Position numbers and translations under genes: made by a program. This document shows, in pieces, positions 15,401-18,445 of a stretch of 18,445 nt of DNA; position 1 is the stretch's first letter; the number at the start of each line of letters is the position of its first letter. This DNA is from an uncultured Bacilli bacterium (GTDB taxonomy: Bacteria > Bacillota_I > Bacilli_A > RF39 > UBA660), in assembly GCA_947623975.1 (NCBI GenBank), contig CANQHY010000011.1, forward strand, positions 1 through 18,445. The letters run 5' to 3'. The notes beneath the pieces were generated by a model that saw only the letters and a list, made by a program, of their open reading frames with translations, did no database searches and was not told the origin of the DNA.

Positions 15401-16495
15401 ATAAATGATTATCATCATGCACATGATGCCTACTTAGCAGCTGTTTTAGGTGAATACAAGGAAAACTATCTAAAAAAAGAAATAGATTTTGAAACGTTAA
15501 GACAATTAAATAAGAAGATATATGAAAAGTACAATGATAAAAAGTTGGAATATGGTTATGTAATTAATAGCTTAGATAGTTCTATTTTTAATAATATAAA
15601 TGAACTTATTGATATTCATGCAAACAAAGGTACTAAAGAAACAATGTTCAATCCAAATGAGTTTAATAAAAGAGTTGAATATAATTTAAATTGTAATGAT
15701 ATTTTAATAAGTAGAAAAGTAGAAATAAAAAGTGGTAAATTATTTAAGGATACAATATATCCTGCTGATAAAGGAAAAATAATGCTAAAAAAGAATATGC
15801 CAGTATCGTTATATGGTGGGTACTTAAATATGCAAACTTCATATTTAACTTTGGTTAATTATAAGAAAAGTAATAAGATAGTGGGAATACCTATGGTTAT
15901 TGCCAAAAGTTCTAAGAATAAAGAAAAACTAATAAAAGAATTTTTGAATGTTCATTTAAAAGGCAATGGTAAAGATGAAATAAAGATTTTAAAAGATAAA
16001 ATACCGTTTGAAATTTTAATAAATTACAAAGGACAAGATGTAAATATAAAAGGTTATAGTGTTGCAAATAAAAACTGTGAAATATCTAATGCACTACAAT
16101 TGAAGATACCTAAGGATAAAATGTTAAAATGGAAGAATACTTTAAATATAATATTAAATAACAAAAAGAGTAGTAGTAAAGATGAACTTTCCGAAATATT
16201 AGATGCTAAAGAAATAATAAAATATTTATTTGAAATCAAAGAGAAATATCCTTTATTTTATTCTGATATATCTAAAATAGAAAAACATGTCAATATAGAT
16301 GCCATGACAAAAGAAGAGCTATTTAAATTGATAAAAGAGTTATTTAACTTGTATCATTGTAATAGTGAAAACGCAAATCTCAAAGATTTTGGTTTATCTG
16401 ATAGAGTAGGAAGATTATCCGGTAATAACATTACCAAAGGTATTTTTATAGAAAAATCAGTTACTGGACTAAGGGAATCTAGATATGAGTTTTAG
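12488..16495 (+). CDS. cas9: Type II-A CRISPR endonuclease Cas9
   Basis: RNA-guided DNA endonuclease. Two in-frame starts exist, ATG 12482 and ATG 12488. I chose 12488 (1335 aa) because it puts the RuvC-I Asp at residue 10, as in S. pyogenes Cas9; AAGGA (12473-12477) serves both, at 10 or 4 nt. Order: RuvC-I GLDIGTNSVGWAV; Arg-rich bridge helix (RKYRSTRRRYDRRRERIR); alpha-helical recognition lobe; RuvC-II IIIEMARGEE with Glu766; HNH YEIDHIIPRS with His846 and Asn869, at the same 23-residue distance as H840/N863; RuvC-III YHHAHDAYLAAV with His977 and Asp980; C-terminal PAM-interacting region ending KSVTGLRESRYEF. All catalytic residues are present, so it should be active. Length is near S. pyogenes Cas9 (1368). 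It overlaps cas1 by 11 nt. The PAM cannot be read with confidence; DRVGRLSG near the end may hold the PAM-reading arginines. Confidence 0.98.
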   Translation: MAKKYNIGLDIGTNSVGWAVVEADTHKILRKGKGKNTKRLWGVRLFDEASTAVGRRKYRSTRRRYDRRRERIRLLQEEFKSEIAKVDDNFFLKLKESFYKENDKINKTITLSDSEKKAMASYQNKYKTIYHLRNQLINSTTKEDIRLVYLAIHHIIKYRGNFLYASDNFNIKNLNVKSKLIECFNICNIDYQNMDFEKLEQAIFNTSKNDRKQLIKDTIGGYTTSNFVSEFVKMINANKFNFVKMLDIDISDKVELSFESDDYDSKYDEITKIIGDDIEKLALFKELYDMIFIKRLFKDNDTTSISMLMIKRYKTHENDLKFLKRMFDFNRRLYDKLFRNKNDYVCIYDKYLNNSITYDNFISELNKLLLQLFEGTIDNSLTDKYLKDIKPRMESGEFLPRITEINNGAFPYQLNKEELIKIIENQGKYYPFLLDKLDSGKYKLVQLLEFKIPYYVGPLVSEEKSKFAWMVKKTDGIKITPYNFDEIINKEETAEKFIKRMLGHCTYFLDEYAIANNSILYSKYKVMNELKQIKINGYKIDNNLQHKIIEQLFMKTSGSITDKIFKEYIRNCNDFNMFKEDIDIKGYSGDNKFANNLQSYIDFFGENGIFDNTDYTEEDADKVIELITIFDDMDILKSKVKKLYPKIESEKLKILLNKKYKGWGNLSKNFLTQKCKIKNSEIEKSIYDLMWETEENFMQILNNKNYCFQEMIKEHNKISDITKIDYKLVDSLATSPKTKKAIFQALKVVSEIVDYMKQSPESIIIEMARGEEKFKKRKDDRKKRLIDLYNSNKKTIDNYNFLISELNETEKLDGDKIFLYFIQEGKSLYSRRALDINKLSEYEIDHIIPRSLIKDDSLDNKALVYRDENQNKMASYVLPDEYRNSDNIKWWNHLKNIGLISAKKFYNLTRREYKIEDIEDFINRQLVETRQITKHVANILSNFYKDSKIIYLNANLSSDYRQKYELYKFRQINDYHHAHDAYLAAVLGEYKENYLKKEIDFETLRQLNKKIYEKYNDKKLEYGYVINSLDSSIFNNINELIDIHANKGTKETMFNPNEFNKRVEYNLNCNDILISRKVEIKSGKLFKDTIYPADKGKIMLKKNMPVSLYGGYLNMQTSYLTLVNYKKSNKIVGIPMVIAKSSKNKEKLIKEFLNVHLKGNGKDEIKILKDKIPFEILINYKGQDVNIKGYSVANKNCEISNALQLKIPKDKMLKWKNTLNIILNNKKSSSKDELSEILDAKEIIKYLFEIKEKYPLFYSDISKIEKHVNIDAMTKEELFKLIKELFNLYHCNSENANLKDFGLSDRVGRLSGNNITKGIFIEKSVTGLRESRYEF

Positions 16496-17354
16496 GACAG
16501 TAGTTATAACAAAACAGGCAAAACTTAGCTACAAAAATAAATTTTTAGTTGTTAAAAAAGATATTGAAGAAAATTACATTCATCTTTCGGAAATTGACAC
16601 AATTATTGTTGATTCGATATCAGTTTCTATTTCCTCATATTTGTTAAAAGAATTAGTAAATAACAAGATTAATATAATATTTTGTGATGAAAAACATAAT
16701 CCTTTTGGAGAGATTAAAAGTTTTTATTCTAGCTGTAATTCTAGTAGAAAAATAATGAATCAATTTAAATGGAAAGCAAAAGATAAGGATATTCTTTGGA
16801 CTAAAATTGTAAAAAATAAAATAACTAATCAATCTTTATTGATGAAGAAAATAAAAGCAAAAAACTATAGTTTAGTTACTAGTTATATTGAAAATGTTAA
16901 AATTGGTGATAGGACTAATTGTGAGGGCCATGCGGCAAAAGTTTATTTTTCTTCACTATTTGGTAATAAATTTATAAGAAATAATGATGATTCAATTAAT
17001 GCAGCTTTAAATTACGGTTACGCTGTACTTCTATCTACCTTCAATAAAGAAATTATATGTAACGGGTTTTTAACACAAATTGGAATTCATCATAAAAATG
17101 AATTTAACGAATTTAATTTTTCTTGTGATTTAATGGAGCCATTCCGTATTGTAATAGACAGTTTTGTCTATTACAATCAGAATAGAAAATTTGATAGTAC
17201 ATATAAATTAGATATTGTAAATATATTTAATGGTAAATTTAATTATAATGGTAAACAATATATACTTAAGGACATAATAAAAATGTTTGTTAAAAATGTT
17301 ATTGATTGTATAGAAGAAGAAAAAGAATATAAGGGTTTTGTGTATGAGGGATAG
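16485..17354 (+). CDS. cas1: CRISPR integrase Cas1 (type II)
   Basis: Metal-dependent integrase that, with Cas2, inserts new spacers at the leader end of the array. At 289 aa it has normal type II size. The active-site residues are Glu147 (NCEGHAAKVYF), His203 (IGIHHKNEFNEFNF) and Glu218 (CDLMEPFRI); the His-to-Glu distance of 15 and the overall positions agree with type II-A Cas1. AAGGGA (16471-16476) lies 8 nt before ATG 16485. It overlaps cas9 by 11 nt and cas2 by 11 nt, so the four genes form one translationally coupled operon. Confidence 0.97.
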   Translation: MSFRTVVITKQAKLSYKNKFLVVKKDIEENYIHLSEIDTIIVDSISVSISSYLLKELVNNKINIIFCDEKHNPFGEIKSFYSSCNSSRKIMNQFKWKAKDKDILWTKIVKNKITNQSLLMKKIKAKNYSLVTSYIENVKIGDRTNCEGHAAKVYFSSLFGNKFIRNNDDSINAALNYGYAVLLSTFNKEIICNGFLTQIGIHHKNEFNEFNFSCDLMEPFRIVIDSFVYYNQNRKFDSTYKLDIVNIFNGKFNYNGKQYILKDIIKMFVKNVIDCIEEEKEYKGFVYEG

Positions 17355-17664
17355 AGTAGTGAGAACATTAGTGTTTTTTGATTTACCAAATATTTATTCA
17401 GCTGACAGAAAGAATTATATTAAATTTAAAAAATATCTTACTAACGAAGGTTTTATAATGTTACAGGAATCTGTATATTCAAAAATTTCATTGAATTCCC
17501 AACAGTGTCAATTTCTACTAGATAGAATCAGAAAAAATTCACCCAAAAAAGGAATTATACAAGTATTAAATATAACCGAAAGGCAGTATGCACAAATGGA
17601 ATATATTATTGGAACTAGTAATTCTAAAATAATAGATTCGGAAGACAGGCTGATAGTAATATGA
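17344..17664 (+). CDS. cas2: CRISPR-associated Cas2
   Basis: Small ferredoxin-fold dimer that bridges Cas1 dimers in the spacer-acquisition complex. It has 106 aa from ATG 17344, chosen because AAGGG (17331-17335) lies 8 nt upstream; an in-frame TTG at 17338 is only 2 nt from it. First beta strand RTLVFFDLPN with the conserved Asp13; then the helix RKNYIKFKKYLTNEGF and IMLQESVYSKI, typical of type II Cas2. It overlaps cas1 by 11 nt and shares ATGA with csn2. Its stop is TGA, the only TGA stop in the window, which argues for the standard code. Confidence 0.95.
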   Translation: MRDRVVRTLVFFDLPNIYSADRKNYIKFKKYLTNEGFIMLQESVYSKISLNSQQCQFLLDRIRKNSPKKGIIQVLNITERQYAQMEYIIGTSNSKIIDSEDRLIVI

Positions 17665-18332
17665 AAATAAAGATTGATTTTTTAGAAAACGAGTTAATGA
17701 TTTCAGAAGATACCATATTAAGTATAGAAATTGAAAATAAAAAATATTTTTATAGAATAGTTAAAAATTTATATAATATAGTAAATGAAGGATTTGCAGA
17801 AGAAATACATTTTTCTGAAAACAATAAAGAATTAAATTTTACTAATATCTTAGTAATTAATGACTATTTTAACATTGATTTATCATCAAAAAAAAATATT
17901 ACGGAATTATATAAAAAGATTATATCATCTATGGATGAAGGTAATAATCAAGAAATAAGGGGACTTTATGACAAAATGTACAAGACTATTTTGAAATTAT
18001 TATCTAATATAGATTTGCCATTAGTTGTTTCCAAAAGTTATGATATGGAATCACTATTAAAACTAATGAAAGTTTCTATTCAACCAAAAGATGAACTAAT
18101 AGATGCATTATTTCTTTTAATAGATATAGAAAAAACTTTAAATTTAAATAGAAAAATATTTTTGATAAATTTAAAGCAGTATTTATCAAAAGAAGAATTG
18201 AATGAATTTTATAAATATGCAATATATAATAATATTAGTATTATTTTAATTGACAATCAAAGTTATGGACCAACACTAGATCATGAAAAAAAATTAATTA
18301 TAGACGATAATTTAGAAGAATTTATGTTATAA
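17661..18332 (+). CDS. csn2: Csn2, type II-A adaptation protein
   Basis: Ring-forming, DNA-end-binding tetramer needed for spacer acquisition in type II-A systems; its presence sets the subtype. At 223 aa it has the size of the classical short Csn2. Visible features: N-terminal beta-rich part (MKIKIDFLENELMISED), NILVINDYFNIDLSSKKNITELY, a helical insert (residues about 85-140), the DALFLLIDIEKTLNLNRKIFLINLKQYLSKEEL stretch, and near the end NISIILIDNQ. It starts within the cas2 stop (ATGA) and relies on translational coupling, as no strong ribosome binding site is seen. Its stop codon overlaps a likely array promoter. Confidence 0.93.
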   Translation: MKIKIDFLENELMISEDTILSIEIENKKYFYRIVKNLYNIVNEGFAEEIHFSENNKELNFTNILVINDYFNIDLSSKKNITELYKKIISSMDEGNNQEIRGLYDKMYKTILKLLSNIDLPLVVSKSYDMESLLKLMKVSIQPKDELIDALFLLIDIEKTLNLNRKIFLINLKQYLSKEELNEFYKYAIYNNISIILIDNQSYGPTLDHEKKLIIDDNLEEFML

Positions 18333-18333
18333 T
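18325..18333 (+). promoter_or_regulatory. Candidate extended -10 promoter of the CRISPR array
   Basis: TGT followed by a perfect TATAAT (18328-18333) spans the csn2 stop codon. No good -35 lies 16-18 nt upstream. It predicts a pre-crRNA start near 18340 and about 70 nt of leader RNA before the first repeat. Confidence 0.5.
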
Positions 18334-18409
18334 TTAAAGTGATATAGATTTATGCCATTTAATGACGAATTAACTCTATGTAATTTATTAGATCTAAAAA
18401 TATTTTGAG
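18333..18409 (+). promoter_or_regulatory. CRISPR leader
   Basis: AT-rich 77-bp stretch between csn2 and the first repeat. It ends in TTTTGAG (18403-18409) at the repeat junction, close to the ATTTGAG leader-anchoring motif of type II-A loci that directs Cas1-Cas2 to the first repeat. TAGATCTAAAA (18389-18399) is the exact reverse complement of bases 2-12 of the first repeat. Two decayed repeat-like segments lie at about 18345-18364 and 18371-18385. Confidence 0.8.
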
Positions 18410-18445
18410 GTTTTAGATCTATGTCATTTCAAATGGTATTAAAAC
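18410..18445 (+). CRISPR. First CRISPR repeat (36 nt); array continues beyond the window
   Basis: The unit begins GTTTTAGATCTATG and ends GGTATTAAAAC, exactly 36 nt and flush with the window end. The GTTTTAGA start and AAAAC end are typical of type II-A repeats. Its last 28 nt match the + strand of the tracrRNA anti-repeat (from TCTATGTCAT on) with three differences; one gives a G:U wobble, two give A/C mismatches in the RNA duplex. No spacer is visible. The orientation, leader first, implies transcription toward the right. Confidence 0.9.

Noticed and set aside
17662..17664. Mycoplasma/Spiroplasma code with TGA as Trp
   Set aside because: Trp is TGG in the genes read, and TGA ends cas2 at its expected length and overlaps the csn2 start in the usual ATGA manner.
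12488..18332. Type II-B or II-C assignment
   Set aside because: csn2 is present, cas4 is absent, and Cas9 is of the large II-A form.
18410..18445. Array transcribed from right to left, with this as the last repeat
   Set aside because: The repeat starts GTTTTAGA on the + strand, complements the minus-strand tracrRNA, and is preceded by a leader with a TTTTGAG junction motif.
1..18445. tRNA, rRNA, insertion sequence, prophage or toxin-antitoxin genes
   Set aside because: None seen: no tRNA-like cloverleaf, no transposase or integrase motif, and no small gene pair of that kind.

Overview
The window reads as a chromosomal segment of an AT-rich, low-GC Gram-positive bacterium (Bacillota, probably class Bacilli, perhaps an uncultured Erysipelotrichales or RF39-like lineage). 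The support is AT-rich codon use, strong AGGAGG-type ribosome binding sites, HrcA/CIRCE heat-shock control, and a SpoIVB-type sporulation protease. TGG is used for Trp and TGA serves as the stop of cas2, so the standard bacterial code applies; this argues against Mycoplasma/Spiroplasma with code 4. The species cannot be named from the sequence alone. All protein genes lie on the + strand.

Layout: (1) 1-780, 3' part of obg, cut by the window edge. (2) 846-1550, an unrecognised gene closed by a terminator. (3) 1551-1841, a gene-free leader, then nusB-xseA-xseB with overlapping or very close genes and a terminator. (4) spoIVB, alone between two terminators. (5) A BI-1/YccA-type membrane protein with its own promoter and terminator. 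(6) A heat-shock operon, hrcA-grpE-dnaK-pepF-dnaJ, from a consensus sigma-A promoter with a near-canonical CIRCE at the start of transcription and a second, degenerate CIRCE-like repeat over the -35 box. The peptidase gene pepF sits between dnaK and dnaJ, and dnaJ ends at a strong terminator. (7) From 12235 to the right edge, a complete type II-A CRISPR-Cas locus: a tracrRNA on the minus strand, then cas9-cas1-cas2-csn2 with overlapping genes, a leader, and the first 36-nt repeat, which ends exactly at the last base of the window.

The CRISPR-Cas locus is the most interesting part. Cas9 is large (about 1335 aa), with all RuvC and HNH catalytic residues spaced as in the Streptococcus pyogenes enzyme. 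The tracrRNA can be drawn fully: promoter, anti-repeat, nexus, one hairpin, terminator hairpin. Its pairing with the repeat keeps the S. pyogenes-like asymmetric bulge (GA on the crRNA side, GAGU on the tracrRNA side). The tracrRNA -35 box lies on the cas9 start codon, so the likely cas9 promoter is further upstream and cas9 mRNA would carry the antisense of the whole tracrRNA in its 5' leader. At the array, an 11-bp inverted repeat joins the leader to the first repeat, and the leader holds decayed repeat-like copies. Spacers, and therefore targets, lie beyond the window.
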